Source: Acutalibacter sp. (GTDB lineage Bacteria; Bacillota; Clostridia; Oscillospirales; Acutalibacteraceae). From it: 64,000 nt of DNA. The stretch is taken from NCBI GenBank assembly GCA_020025775.1, contig JAHHRN010000004.1, positions 124,001 through 188,000 on the forward strand. Direction: 5' to 3'. The notes below the pieces were generated by a model. The model was not told the DNA's origin, did no database searches, and saw only the letters and a list, made by a program, of their open reading frames with translations. The translations under genes were made by a program, and so were the position numbers. This document shows, one piece after another, positions 53,016-61,494 of the stretch; the stretch's first letter is position 1; the number at the start of each line of letters is the position of its first letter.

Positions 53016-53909
53016 GTGATAGAATTCAGAACCCCGCAACTGGAAGATAAAGTTTGGGTCAGCAAAGCCATGCGCGATGCCGATGAAATGGCGTGCGAAT
53101 ATTGCTTTGGTAACCTCTATATGTGGTCCGGCGTATATCACAACACCATAGCCGAATTTGACGGTATGCTTCTGGCAAAAGATATGGACACCGAGAACCG
53201 TCCGAGCTATTTATATCCCTGCGGCAACGGCGACAAAAAAGCGGCACTTTTGGAACTTCAAAAATTGGCAGAAGCCGAGGGCGTACCGCTCACCCTGTAT
53301 TGCTTGACCGACCAGCGTGTGCAGGAACTGGAAAGTTTATTCCCCGGCGCATTCCGAATTGAGCCGCGCCGAGAGTATTTTGATTATATTTATGATACCG
53401 AAGTGCTTGCAAATCTTGCCGGCAGAAAATATCACGGCAAGCGCAATCACGTGTCTTTCTTTAAGAAAACCTATAACTGGCAATACGAAGCCATTACGCC
53501 CGAGAATATAGAAGAATGCTACCGCATGACAGTGGAATGGAAAAAGCGCAATGCCGAAAAGAACCCCGAAGAATTAGAAGGGGAGTTTCAGGCGATCGAG
53601 CGCGGCATGGCACATTTCTTTGATCTCGGCTTTATCGGCGGTCTGCTTCGCGTAGACGGCGAGGTTGTCGCCTATACCTTCGGCGAAGCGCTAAATGAAA
53701 AGCTCTTTGTCACCCATGTAGAAAAAGCTTTTGCCGACTATCGCGGCGCCTACCCCATGATGAATCAGGAATTTACCAAAAACGCCCTAATGGGATTTGA
53801 AAAAGTCAATCGAGAAGAGGATACCGGCAGTGAAGGCCTGCGCCGCGCGAAGGAATCCTATTATCCCTCGATTTTGCTTCCCAAATACACGGCGACTTAT
53901 AAAGGATAA
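53016..53909 (+). CDS. DUF2156 family protein (GNAT-like acyltransferase fold)
   Basis: 297 residues with a GTG start 8 nt after AGGAG. The order YCFGNLYMW near the N-terminus, GRKYHGKRNHVSFFKK in the middle, and YRGAYPMMNQEF with NREEDTGSEGLRRAKESYYP at the end is the DUF2156 pattern, related to the catalytic domain of lysyl-phosphatidylglycerol synthases. No membrane segments are present, so it is a soluble aminoacyl- or acyltransferase-like protein of unknown substrate. It lies 16 nt after tmk. Confidence 0.85.
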   Translation: MIEFRTPQLEDKVWVSKAMRDADEMACEYCFGNLYMWSGVYHNTIAEFDGMLLAKDMDTENRPSYLYPCGNGDKKAALLELQKLAEAEGVPLTLYCLTDQRVQELESLFPGAFRIEPRREYFDYIYDTEVLANLAGRKYHGKRNHVSFFKKTYNWQYEAITPENIEECYRMTVEWKKRNAEKNPEELEGEFQAIERGMAHFFDLGFIGGLLRVDGEVVAYTFGEALNEKLFVTHVEKAFADYRGAYPMMNQEFTKNALMGFEKVNREEDTGSEGLRRAKESYYPSILLPKYTATYKG

Positions 53910-53913
53910 GCCT

Positions 53914-54774
53914 ATGAAACTTCGTTTGGCAACCGCAGAAGATAAACCGTTTTTATATGCCTTGTGGCAGGAAGCTTTCGGCGATGATGAAAAGACCATT
54001 TCCCTTTTCTTTGACCGTTGCTATTCTCCGCAAAACACGCTGATTGCAGAGCAGGCAGAAACGCCTGTTGCCGCGCTCTATCTTTTAGATACCGAGCTTT
54101 CCAGCGGCGAAAGCACCTATGCACTTTCTTATGTTTATGCGGCGGCAACGAAAAAAGAGGCAAGAAAAAATGGCGCTATGACGGCACTTTTATCCTTTGC
54201 GAAAACCTTGGCAGAAGAACGGGGCAAGGATGCCCTCTACTTAGTGCCTGCGAGTGAAGCTTTGTTTCACTATTATGGCAAACGGGGCTATCAAAACGCT
54301 TTTTTGAAAGAAACTGCCGTGTTCACGAGAGCAGAACTGGAAGCCCTTGCGACCGAGGCACCGCGCGAGTGTCCCTCTACGGTAGAGCAGTATGCGAAGT
54401 CCGAAAAAGCGGCGCTTGAAGGCTGTGCCTATATTCGCTATCCGGCTTCTATTTTAGATTTATCTTTAACCTTCTGTGAAGCCTTTGGCACAAAGATTGC
54501 CCTTTACCAAAACGGCTATATGCATTATGATTTGGAAGAGAACAGGGCAGAGGTCACGGAGTTTTGTGTCCCAGCAGGGCAGGCAAAAGCGTTCTTAGGA
54601 GCACTTCTCCAAATCCCCGCCGAACTCTATACGCTCCATGCACCGAAGGGTGTTTTGGAAACACTGGGCGATGTCCCGATAACGAGCACCCCTGTCGGTA
54701 TGCTTTTACCGCTCGGGGAACGTATAAAAAAAGAAAATACAGGCGATGCTTATTTAGGTATCACTTTAGGATAG
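53914..54774 (+). CDS. GNAT-family N-acetyltransferase
   Basis: 286 residues from ATG 53914, 4 nt after DUF2156. The N-terminal GNAT domain has RLATAEDKPFLYALWQEAFGDDE and an acetyl-CoA loop region ATKKEARKNGAMTALLSFA, then FHYYGKRGYQ. The C-terminal half is a second, more diverged GNAT-like or sterol-carrier-like domain, as in Eis-type enzymes. Substrate unknown. Confidence 0.85.
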   Translation: MKLRLATAEDKPFLYALWQEAFGDDEKTISLFFDRCYSPQNTLIAEQAETPVAALYLLDTELSSGESTYALSYVYAAATKKEARKNGAMTALLSFAKTLAEERGKDALYLVPASEALFHYYGKRGYQNAFLKETAVFTRAELEALATEAPRECPSTVEQYAKSEKAALEGCAYIRYPASILDLSLTFCEAFGTKIALYQNGYMHYDLEENRAEVTEFCVPAGQAKAFLGALLQIPAELYTLHAPKGVLETLGDVPITSTPVGMLLPLGERIKKENTGDAYLGITLG

Positions 54775-54788
54775 AAAGGAAGCTTATT

Positions 54789-55346
54789 ATGGTCTATGTT
54801 TTTTTTGCAGACGGATTTGAAGAAATCGAAGCGCTGACCCCCGTGGACGTTTTGCGCCGTGCCGATGTAGAAGTCAAAACAGTCGGTGTTACGGGTAAAA
54901 CGGTTACAGGCTCTCACGGCATTCCCGTGCAGGCAGACCTCGAGCTTTCCGAAATCAGCTTAGATCACGCTTTAGAAGCGGTAGTTTTACCGGGCGGTAT
55001 GCCGGGCACATTGAACTTAGAAAAGAACGAAACTGTGCAAAAGACTGTAGCCTTTGCCAAGGAAAACGATATTTTGTTGGCGGCAATTTGTGCCGCACCG
55101 TCCATTTTAGGACATTTGGGTTATTTAAACGGCAAGCAGGCGATTGCTTTCCCGGGCTTTGAAACAGCTTTGGAGGGTGCAACCATTTCCGAAGCACCCG
55201 TGTGCCGTGACGGTCAAATCATCACCGGCAAGGGCATGGGTGTTGCTACGGAATTTGCTCTGGCGATTGTTTCTGCACTTCGCGGCAGAGCAAAAGCCGA
55301 GGCGGTTTTTAACACACTCCAGTGCATGGAAAGATGTGCGAAGTAA
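54789..55346 (+). CDS. DJ-1/PfpI family protein (ThiJ-like)
   Basis: 185 residues, ATG 54789 with AAAGGAAG upstream. FADGFEEIEALTPVDVLRRA carries the conserved glutamate and AAICAAPSILG the nucleophile-elbow cysteine of DJ-1-like proteins. PGGMPGTLNL and TGKGMGVATEFALAIV complete the pattern. Such proteins act as glyoxalase/deglycase-like or stress proteins; the exact role is not predictable. It overlaps the next gene by 13 nt. Confidence 0.9.
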   Translation: MVYVFFADGFEEIEALTPVDVLRRADVEVKTVGVTGKTVTGSHGIPVQADLELSEISLDHALEAVVLPGGMPGTLNLEKNETVQKTVAFAKENDILLAAICAAPSILGHLGYLNGKQAIAFPGFETALEGATISEAPVCRDGQIITGKGMGVATEFALAIVSALRGRAKAEAVFNTLQCMERCAK

Positions 55347-55918
55347 AGACCGACGCGCAAAAGAATGCGCAAAGAAAGCAGTTTAAAGCTCTGCGCCGCA
55401 CGATGCCGCAGTCGCAAAAAGAAAATTTCGATTTAGAAATTTTTAAAAAGGTTTGTGCACTGCCAGAATATAAAAACGCCGATACGATTTTCACCTATGT
55501 TTCAACGCCTATCGAAATCGGCACTCTCCGCATTATAGAAGATGCGCTTCAAAACGGCAAAACTGTTGCCGTGCCGCGCTGTGTTGCCGGCACGCGAAAC
55601 ATGGAATTTTATAAAATAGAAACGCTTAGCGAATTAGAAGAAGGGGCATACGGCATTTTAGAGCCGCCTGCAAATCCGCAAAAAAAGCAAGAAAACTTTA
55701 AGAGCGGTCTTTGCATTGTGCCCGCTTTGTGTTATGATAAGGAAGGCTACCGTCTGGGCTACGGCGGCGGATACTATGACCGCTTTTTGCCGCAGTTTCA
55801 GGGGAATACCGTGGGGCTGACCTATGAAGTGTGCTTTTTAGATACGCTTTCGCGTGGCAGATATGACTGCGCCGTGCAAACGGTTGTAACCGAAGCGCGT
55901 ATTTTAAAGATAAATTAA
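55334..55918 (+). CDS. 5-formyltetrahydrofolate cyclo-ligase
   Basis: 194 residues. I prefer ATG 55334; a GTG 12 nt upstream is possible. The start lies within the end of the DJ-1 gene. N-terminal RKQFKALRRTMP and C-terminal GYRLGYGGGYYDRFL (ATP/folate site) define the family. It returns 5-formyl-THF to the methenyl-THF pool with ATP, supporting the folate supply that ThyX in this region uses. Confidence 0.92.
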   Translation: MCEVKTDAQKNAQRKQFKALRRTMPQSQKENFDLEIFKKVCALPEYKNADTIFTYVSTPIEIGTLRIIEDALQNGKTVAVPRCVAGTRNMEFYKIETLSELEEGAYGILEPPANPQKKQENFKSGLCIVPALCYDKEGYRLGYGGGYYDRFLPQFQGNTVGLTYEVCFLDTLSRGRYDCAVQTVVTEARILKIN

Positions 55919-55964
55919 ATTTAAGAATTTTAGTGATTCAACAGGAAAGGAGGTTCCTCAGCCA

Positions 55965-57536
55965 ATGCGCAACGATGATTTAAAAGACTTTTTTGACGAA
56001 GAGGCTTACAATGATTTATTGAGCCTTTACGCCGAAGAGGAGACACGCAAAGCCGAAAAAAAGCGTGCCACAGCTATGGCGGAAGATGAAGATATTAAAA
56101 TCTTTCACCCGTCAGCGAAAGCAAAGGAACCGACAAACCGCACACACGCGGTCCAACCTCCGAAGCCGGCAGTGCCGCAGGCACCTATTGCGCCGCCCAA
56201 ACCCGCCGCGCCTCGTGCACCGAGAGCACCGAAAGCCGAAGGCGGATTTAAAGTTCAAATCGAGGGCTTAGATGAGGAATTCAGCGCACCCGTGCCCCAA
56301 AAGCAAAAAGTGGTGCCGAACCTGAAAAAAAGCAAGTTTGCCGAAGCCAAACAAGTGCTTGAAGATAAGGTTCAGGAACAAAGCGATGCTATCATTGTTA
56401 AGAAAAATGAGGAAGATGCAACGCCGTTCCAGAAATTCCAGCTGTTTTTCTTCCAGAATATTCGAGCCTTCATTGTGGTTATCGTCTGCCTTGTAGCGGC
56501 GATTACAATCAGTACCTATTCCGTTAGCTGTTTAAACGACATTTTTGCCGTTCGCAGAGACAGCGAAACCCCGATTGAGGTCAACATTCCGCCGAATGCC
56601 GACACAGGGGATGTTCTTAAAATCCTAAAGGATAATAAGCTGATTAAACATCGTTATTTCTGCCATTTCGTGGCGGCACTCGAAAAATTCAAATCCGACA
56701 ACTATTTAACCGGTATTTATTATTTCACCCCGTCCATGGGCTTCGAGCGTATGCTCTTAAACATCAAACAGCCTGCCATGACCGGTGAAACCATTACCTT
56801 GACCTTCCCCGAAGGCTTTACGGTGGATCAAATCATTGCCAAGCTCGAGGAAAAGGGTGTTTGCTCGGCGATCAATATTCAGCAGACCATGAAAACGGTA
56901 GATTTCAGCAGTGAGTTCTCCTTTATTCGTGATCTCGATGATCAAGAAAGCCGCTATCACCTCTTAGAGGGTTATATGTACCCCGACACCTACGATTTCT
57001 ATGTGAATGAAAATCCGTCAAGTGTCATCCGTAAGTTCTTAAACAACTTCCAAAAGAAGTGGACCAAGGAATACGAGGACCAGGCAAAGAATATCGGTAT
57101 GTCGGTCGATGATGTTATCACCTTAGCTTCGATTATTCAAAAAGAAGCCTACGGTGCCGACCAGTCACCGCTTGTATCTTCGGTACTTCATAACCGTTTG
57201 GATAAGCCCTCTCTTTACCCGTCCTTACAGTGCGATTCCACAACGGAATATATCAATGAATATATTAAGAAGAATGTCGGCAGTGCCGCACAGCTTGATA
57301 TGTATACCTCGAAGTACAGCAGCTATAAGTGCGAAGGCCTTCCGGTCGGTGCAATTTGTAACCCGGGTGATGACGCGATTAAGGCGGCATTGAATCCGAG
57401 AAATACAAACTACTACTTCTTCGCGCACGATGTTAACAAGAAGATTTATATGGCGAGAAACGATGCGGAACGCCGTTCCAACAATATCGCCATTCTCAAC
57501 GCCAACAGCAAGGCGGAAAAAGAAAAGAATCAGTAA
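55965..57536 (+). CDS. mltG: Endolytic murein transglycosylase MltG
   Basis: 523 residues. A long cytoplasmic N-terminal part (about 150 residues) has acidic and Pro/Ala/Lys-rich disordered stretches. It is followed by one membrane helix (FIVVIVCLVAAITISTY), a LysM-like part and the YceG catalytic domain with the glutamate in LASIIQKEAYG and the NPRNTNYYFFA end. It cuts nascent glycan strands on the outer face. The ribosome site is AAAGGAGG. The extended cytoplasmic region is a Gram-positive trait of MltG and may bind regulators. Confidence 0.94.
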   Translation: MRNDDLKDFFDEEAYNDLLSLYAEEETRKAEKKRATAMAEDEDIKIFHPSAKAKEPTNRTHAVQPPKPAVPQAPIAPPKPAAPRAPRAPKAEGGFKVQIEGLDEEFSAPVPQKQKVVPNLKKSKFAEAKQVLEDKVQEQSDAIIVKKNEEDATPFQKFQLFFFQNIRAFIVVIVCLVAAITISTYSVSCLNDIFAVRRDSETPIEVNIPPNADTGDVLKILKDNKLIKHRYFCHFVAALEKFKSDNYLTGIYYFTPSMGFERMLLNIKQPAMTGETITLTFPEGFTVDQIIAKLEEKGVCSAINIQQTMKTVDFSSEFSFIRDLDDQESRYHLLEGYMYPDTYDFYVNENPSSVIRKFLNNFQKKWTKEYEDQAKNIGMSVDDVITLASIIQKEAYGADQSPLVSSVLHNRLDKPSLYPSLQCDSTTEYINEYIKKNVGSAAQLDMYTSKYSSYKCEGLPVGAICNPGDDAIKAALNPRNTNYYFFAHDVNKKIYMARNDAERRSNNIAILNANSKAEKEKNQ

Positions 57537-57543
57537 ACCTCAC

Positions 57544-57584
57544 GAAAAGGTGAAAGCGTCAAAGCCTTCACCTTTTCTTCTTCT
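57544..57584 (+). terminator. Terminator after mltG
   Basis: 11-bp perfect stem GAAAAGGTGAA/TTCACCTTTTC, followed by TTCTTCT. The T-run is broken, so read-through is possible. Confidence 0.6.
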
Positions 57585-57601
57585 AAAAGGAAGGAATTGT
57601 C

Positions 57602-58831
57602 ATGATGAAAAAACCGGAACTTTTATGTCCTGCCGGCGACAGAGAACGTTTTAATGCGGCTCTCTATTTCGGCGCGGATGCGATTTATCTTGCCGGAACG
57701 GAATTCGGTATGCGTGCCGCTCCCGGCAACTTTGACCCCGACGCTCTGCGCGACGCGGTTGCAACAGCACACAAACAAGGCGTTATGGTCTATTTGACCT
57801 GCAATACCTTGCCCAGAAACGATGAAATCGAAAGAATGCCTGCCTTTTTGGAAATGGCACAGGATGCAGGCGTAGATGGCTTTATCGTTGCGGATATCGG
57901 TGTTCTCGCGCTTTGCAAGAAATATGCGCCGCGCGTTTCCGTACATATTTCCACACAGGCGGGTATTGTTAACTACCAAACCGCCAATGAATTTTATAAT
58001 ATGGGTGCCAGCCGAATCGTAACGGCACGTGAGCTGTCCTTAGAAGAGATTGCAACCCTCCGTCAGAAAACGCCTAAGGATTTGGAAATCGAGTGTTTTG
58101 TCCACGGCGCTATGTGCGTTTCGTTTTCGGGCAGATGCCTGCTCTCGAACTATTTGGTGAACAGAGATGCGAACCGCGGTGCCTGTGCACAGCCTTGCCG
58201 CTGGGAATATGCTCTCATGGAAAAGAAGCGTGACGGTATGTATTTCCCGATAGGGGAAGATAAGGACGGCACTTATATTTTGAATTCTAAGGATATGTGC
58301 ATGATTGAGCACATTCCGGAACTCGTGAAAGCCGGTATCGACAGCTTTAAAATCGAAGGCAGAGCGAAATCCGCCTATTATACAGCAGTTGTCACCAATG
58401 CTTACAGAGCGGCTATCGACGGCTATTTAGAGAATCCTTCCGACGATTATCGTCCTGCCCAGTGGATTTTAGACGAGCCATATAAGGTTAGCTACAGAGA
58501 ATACTGCACAGGCTTCTATTACGGCTCGCCGCAGGAGGATGCCAACATCAGTTATCAGGGCGGTTACTGCCGTTCTTGGGATGTTATGGGCGTTGTTAAA
58601 GAAAGCGACGGTCATACGCTCACGATAGAGCAGAGAAATAAATTCTCGGTAGGCGATACCTTAGAGATTTTAGAAAAGGGCAAAGCGCCCGAAAGCTTTA
58701 CCGTCACCGAAATGCAAAATGCCGACGGCGAAGCGATTGAAGCCGCACCGCACCCGATGATGACCGTGCTTCTGCCCTATGAAAGAGAACTTCCGGCAGG
58801 TACGATTTTAAGAAAACAGGCAGACGCATGA
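57602..58831 (+). CDS. U32-family protein, likely tRNA hydroxylation protein TrhP
   Basis: 409 residues. PELLCPAGDRERFNAALYFGADAIYL at the start and the U32 signature in FVHGAMCVSFSGRCLLSNY, with GACAQPCRW after it, are intact, followed by the C-terminal beta domain. The paired cysteines match the members that support 5-hydroxyuridine formation at tRNA position 34 using prephenate (TrhP/YrrO group) rather than true peptidases. It follows mltG, a common clostridial order. Confidence 0.88.
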   Translation: MMKKPELLCPAGDRERFNAALYFGADAIYLAGTEFGMRAAPGNFDPDALRDAVATAHKQGVMVYLTCNTLPRNDEIERMPAFLEMAQDAGVDGFIVADIGVLALCKKYAPRVSVHISTQAGIVNYQTANEFYNMGASRIVTARELSLEEIATLRQKTPKDLEIECFVHGAMCVSFSGRCLLSNYLVNRDANRGACAQPCRWEYALMEKKRDGMYFPIGEDKDGTYILNSKDMCMIEHIPELVKAGIDSFKIEGRAKSAYYTAVVTNAYRAAIDGYLENPSDDYRPAQWILDEPYKVSYREYCTGFYYGSPQEDANISYQGGYCRSWDVMGVVKESDGHTLTIEQRNKFSVGDTLEILEKGKAPESFTVTEMQNADGEAIEAAPHPMMTVLLPYERELPAGTILRKQADA

Positions 58832-59694
58832 GAAACGAATTTATCGTTGCATTGGCTGAAAAAATCGAGCTTCCAAAGGATGCCCTTACGGTTGCCCAAG
58901 CGGTTTTAGAGTGCGAAGAAGCCACCTTTCAGCGCATGAAGGGTGAATCCGAAGCCGAAAATCTTAAAACCTGCCTTATGGAAATTAAAAGAAACGAAGC
59001 GAAGGGCGCGGCATTCTGCCTTGCCTTTTGCCTTAGCTTCGCAGAAGAAAGCTATCGAAGATATAAAGAAAAACAGCTGCCCGACACCGTGTTTTGGGCT
59101 TCCATGCGCGACATCACCGTGTGGGTAAAAACCGCGAAGCGCGATCACGGCATAGATGGCCTTTTGGAAATCGGTTGGCTCATGCAGACCTTATATTTGC
59201 ATCTTTTTAGAATTGAGCGTTTGCAGTTCCAGTTCTTCTCTGTGCAGTATGCTCTTGCAGGTCTTTCCTTTTGGCAAAGACGCCGCGCACCGATAAAAAA
59301 TCACAGCGCAGTAATCAATATCCATATCCCTGAGGACGGGAAACTGGATTTTCCCCTTTGCGAAAGCTCCGTTCAAAAGGCAAGAGCGTTTTTCAAAACC
59401 TATTATCCCGAATACAGCTTTCAAGGCTTTATTTGTGACAGCTGGCTTTTAGACCCGAAAAATGCCGCGTTTATGGCGGAGAACAGTAATATCCGAAAAT
59501 TCAGCACTCTTTTTTCTCCCGTTTTTGCTACCCGAAATTATAATCGGGAAATCGTGAAACGCCTTTGGGGGAAATCCGTGCCGAAGCGGGAGTATAAACA
59601 GCTTCCCGAAAACACATCCCTGCAACGCCGCACCAAAGCTTATCTGCTTTCCGGCGGCAAGACGGGCAACGGCTACGGCTTTATTGTGCCGTAA
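58828..59694 (+). CDS. Acyltransferase-domain protein (NAT_N plus GNAT_C)
   Basis: 288 residues, ATGA overlap with the U32 gene. The N-terminal half is helical. The C-terminal half (about 150-260) has INIHIPEDGKLDF, ARAFFKTYYPEYSF and CDSWLLDPKNAAFM with SNIRKF, the GNAT_C pattern of a family annotated as acyltransferase-domain proteins in Bacillota. The substrate is unknown. The coupling to the U32 gene hints at a shared transcript, not necessarily a shared pathway. Confidence 0.75.
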   Translation: MRNEFIVALAEKIELPKDALTVAQAVLECEEATFQRMKGESEAENLKTCLMEIKRNEAKGAAFCLAFCLSFAEESYRRYKEKQLPDTVFWASMRDITVWVKTAKRDHGIDGLLEIGWLMQTLYLHLFRIERLQFQFFSVQYALAGLSFWQRRRAPIKNHSAVINIHIPEDGKLDFPLCESSVQKARAFFKTYYPEYSFQGFICDSWLLDPKNAAFMAENSNIRKFSTLFSPVFATRNYNREIVKRLWGKSVPKREYKQLPENTSLQRRTKAYLLSGGKTGNGYGFIVP

Positions 59695-59728
59695 AGAGAA
59701 AATAAAACCGCTAAAAGATTAAAACACA

Positions 59729-59783
59729 CACCTCTGTTTCATACTAAGAAGGTTAGATTTCTTAGAAACAGAGGTGCTTTTTT
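59729..59783 (+). promoter_or_regulatory. Terminator-like hairpin that contains the ribosome site of the next PBP gene
   Basis: Outer stem CACCTCTGTTTC/GAAACAGAGGTG (12 bp) and an inner CTAAGAA/TTCTTAG stem, then CTTTTTT directly before ATG 59784. AGAGGTG, the only ribosome site for that gene, is the 3' arm. The structure could stop transcription, mask translation, or both. Confidence 0.7.
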
Positions 59784-61421
59784 ATGGGAAAACGACTCGT
59801 GGTTGTCTTTTCGCTTTTCGCCTTTTGCATGGGACTTTTGTGTATGAATTTAATTGCGATTAACGCGAATCCCAAAATCGCGCAAACCGCACTTTCCAAA
59901 AATTCTACAGGTGTGCTTGTCGGCGAAACACGCGGCAGTATTTACGATTACCGCGGTGCACCGCTTGTCAATGAATCCTCGGAGCTTATCGCCTTAGTAA
60001 AGCCGACAGAAGAAGCCCTCGAGGAAGCAAAGAATGCCATTTTACCAGAATCCGATGCCGAAATTCAAGAAAATTTACAAAAAGGCAAGGTCTTAAAAGT
60101 CGCGGCGTGCGCCGCCGTACAAACCGATAATGCCAAAACCGTGCGAACGGTGGAACGTTATCAAGACCGCGGTACAGCCGTGCATCTCATCGGCTATGTC
60201 AATAAGGATAAAGAGGGTGTCTGCGGCATAGAAAAAGCCTATGACAGCCTGTTAAAGCGCACCGGCGGTGAACTTTATGCGCGGTGCAGTGTGAATGCAA
60301 AAGGCAAGGTGTTAGAGGGCGCACCGCTTCTTTTGGATAATCGGAATTACCACTCGAAAGCCGGCGTCAAGCTCACCTTAGATAAGCGCATTCAGCGTCT
60401 TTGTGAAGACGCTCTTTTAGAGTTCGGTGTAGAAAAAGGTGCTGTAGTTGTGCTCGATGCCGACTCTGCCGAAATCCGTGCCATGGCGAGCGTGCCGGTC
60501 TTTAATCAAAATGCGCCCGGCGAAGCCTTAACACGAGAGGATGCGCCGTTTCTCAATCGTGCTGTTACGCCCTATGCCGTCGGCTCTGTATTTAAATCCG
60601 TAGTAGCCGCAGCGGCTTTAGAGCAGGGGATAAAAGAGGATTTTTCTTATACCTGTCTTGGCGAAGATACGGTGGGCAAAACCGTGTTTCACTGTCACAA
60701 AAGAGAAGGCCACGGCAATGTGAATATGTACAGCGCTATGGCGTATTCTTGCAACCCGTATTTTATAAGGCTTTTCGAACGTGTGGGAAAGGAAGCCGTG
60801 CTCAGTATGGGCGAAAATTTAGGTCTCGGCGCGCCGATTGAGCTTGCCGATGATTATTATACGCCGAGCGGAAATTTCCCCACAGCCGAGGATTTGCGTT
60901 CGCCGCAGGATGAAGCAAATTTAGCCTTCGGGCAGGGCACACTTTTGGCATCGCCCCTGCAAATGGCGGCACTTTATACCGCACTTGCCAATGACGGTGT
61001 TTATCGCGCCCCGTCTTTAATGCGCGCGATTGTAAATTCCAGCGGCGAAGAGGAACAACGCGCCTTTTTGCCTTATCCACGATGCACCATGTCGAAAGAA
61101 ACGGCTAAAAAAGTGCAGAAGCTTTTGATTTACACGGTCGAAAACGGTAGCTGTCACCGTGCGAAACCCGCAAATTCTTCCGCCGCAGGCAAAAGCGGTA
61201 CGGCACAAAGCGGCTCTCGAAATGCACAAAACGAAGAAATCAATCACTCCTGGTTTTGCGGTTGGTTTCCGAGCGAAAATCCACGCTATGTGATGAGCGT
61301 TTTAAAAGAGGACGGCGAAGGTGGCTCTACCGACTGTGCGCCGATTTTTAAATCCATTGCCGAGGGCATTTTAAAACTGGAAGCCGAAGAAACTGCCGCG
61401 CAAAAAGACAAAACCTCCTAA
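59784..61421 (+). CDS. Class B penicillin-binding protein without PASTA domains
   Basis: 545 residues. One N-terminal membrane helix (LVVVFSLFAFCMGLLCMNLIA) is followed by a short pedestal (ETRGSIYDYRG) and a transpeptidase with SVFK, SCN and KSGT. It is smaller than the dcw PBP at the window start but shares distinctive segments (HKREGHG, YSCNPYF, FGQG). It resembles sporulation or accessory PBPs of Clostridia; which process it serves is not visible. Expression is likely shaped by the hairpin at 59729-59783. Confidence 0.88.
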   Translation: MGKRLVVVFSLFAFCMGLLCMNLIAINANPKIAQTALSKNSTGVLVGETRGSIYDYRGAPLVNESSELIALVKPTEEALEEAKNAILPESDAEIQENLQKGKVLKVAACAAVQTDNAKTVRTVERYQDRGTAVHLIGYVNKDKEGVCGIEKAYDSLLKRTGGELYARCSVNAKGKVLEGAPLLLDNRNYHSKAGVKLTLDKRIQRLCEDALLEFGVEKGAVVVLDADSAEIRAMASVPVFNQNAPGEALTREDAPFLNRAVTPYAVGSVFKSVVAAAALEQGIKEDFSYTCLGEDTVGKTVFHCHKREGHGNVNMYSAMAYSCNPYFIRLFERVGKEAVLSMGENLGLGAPIELADDYYTPSGNFPTAEDLRSPQDEANLAFGQGTLLASPLQMAALYTALANDGVYRAPSLMRAIVNSSGEEEQRAFLPYPRCTMSKETAKKVQKLLIYTVENGSCHRAKPANSSAAGKSGTAQSGSRNAQNEEINHSWFCGWFPSENPRYVMSVLKEDGEGGSTDCAPIFKSIAEGILKLEAEETAAQKDKTS

Positions 61422-61494
61422 AAATTCCGAAATTTGTTTAATTAGAATTACACGGGCAATACTATTTGCAATGAAAATTTTGGGAGGCTCTTTC

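Noticed and set aside
54564..54788. N-terminal extension of the DJ-1 protein
   Set aside because: The open frame extends upstream through the GNAT gene in another phase; the ribosome site and family start both point to ATG 54789.
59740..59750. Sporulation sigma factor promoter (CATACTA) in the hairpin loop before the PBP gene
   Set aside because: The heptamer resembles a late-sporulation -10, but no matching -35 is found at proper distance. It is also explained by the stem sequence.
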